Source of the DNA: CAWKDC01 sp044445605
GTDB taxonomy: Bacteria > Pseudomonadota > Gammaproteobacteria > JABCZS01
Assembly (NCBI GenBank): GCA_044445605.1
Contig: JBIOEA010000006.1
Span: forward strand, 8,104 to 72,103
Direction: 5' to 3'
DNA: 64,000 nt
Part shown: positions 63,952 through 64,000 of the stretch, piece by piece
How positions within the stretch are numbered: the first letter of the stretch is position 1
Layout of the letters: each line of letters starts with the position of its first letter
Translations under genes and position numbers: made by a program
The notes under the pieces: generated by a model
What the model saw: only the letters and a program-made list of their open reading frames with translations
What the model was told of the DNA's origin: nothing
Databases searched by the model: none

Positions 63952-64000
63952 ATGACCCGACTTCTGCTCACGGATGAGATTTGGTCGAAGCTAAGAACGA
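63952..64000 (+). CDS. IS5-family transposase, first 16 codons only
   Basis: The frame reads MTRLLLTDEIWSKLRT to the window edge. The LTDE-x-W motif is the typical N terminus of IS5-family DDE transposases, where LTDEQWxxL is common. No catalytic residue is inside the window. No clear ribosome site precedes the ATG, because that region forms the hairpin at 63904-63950. Confidence 0.65.
   Translation, partial: MTRLLLTDEIWSKLRT

Larger units (their letters stand above)
63863..64000 (+). mobile_element. Left end of an IS5-like insertion sequence, cut by the window edge
   Basis: A terminal sequence starting GGGCCTGTTGACATTTC, of the kind found at ends of IS5-family elements, directly follows CTA/CCTA and is followed within 90 bp by a transposase start. 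The right end is outside the window, so target duplication and inverted repeat cannot be confirmed. Confidence 0.6.

Overview
The window looks like the chromosome of a gammaproteobacterium. The order rsmI / lpoA-yraN / diaA-dolP, the xerD-dsbC pair, rpsP-rimM-trmD-rplS and the mraZ-to-ftsW cell-wall cluster all follow gammaproteobacterial gene order. A eukaryote-like protein kinase, huge coiled-coil proteins without recognisable relatives, a giant two-partner-secretion adhesin and a CheD-like putative deamidase resemble the accessory content of host-associated Legionellales/Coxiella-type bacteria. That placement is inference; no rRNA or other taxonomic marker is present.

Layout. 1-686: 3' part of a Ser/Thr kinase gene. 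701-10510, minus strand: the division and cell-wall (dcw) cluster mraZ-rsmH-ftsL-ftsI-murE-murF-mraY-murD-ftsW, with MraZ boxes and a promoter upstream of mraZ; it stops after ftsW, so murG, murC, ddl, ftsQ, ftsA and ftsZ are not here. 10529-12265: a NodU/CmcH-type carbamoyltransferase. 12324-14844: short darP with a probably leaderless promoter, then rlmKL. 14893-35567: one gene of about 20.6 kb for an exported FHA/GLUG-type adhesin. 35605-37288: a hipBA toxin-antitoxin pair with three evenly spaced operators. 37308-41743: yraN, lpoA, rsmI, diaA, dolP, pyrF. 41763-52748: two giant paralogous coiled-coil proteins (1221 and 2433 residues) built from shared and internally duplicated modules. 52831-55041: ribosomal and tRNA-modification operon plus terminators. 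55166-59293: exported pentapeptide-repeat protein, a Fur-controlled cytochrome c/FTR1 iron permease, and the CheD-like protein. 59376-63817: xerD, dsbC, and clpB with a sigma-32 promoter. 63863-64000: left end of an IS5-like insertion sequence.

How it works together. The dcw genes overlap or nearly abut and form one transcription unit for peptidoglycan precursor synthesis and septation. LpoA and DolP add envelope functions elsewhere. RsmH, RlmKL, RsmI, DarP, RimM, TrmD, L19 and S16 form a ribosome and translation set. The accessory genes sit between these conserved blocks.

Several short palindromic repeats are scattered between genes, and one lies in frame inside trmD. The most unusual items are the CheD-like protein, the duplicated-module coiled-coil pair, the palindrome in trmD, and the 50-bp-phased hipBA operators. 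No stretch longer than 300 bases lacks a gene. I saw no rRNA, tRNA or CRISPR array.
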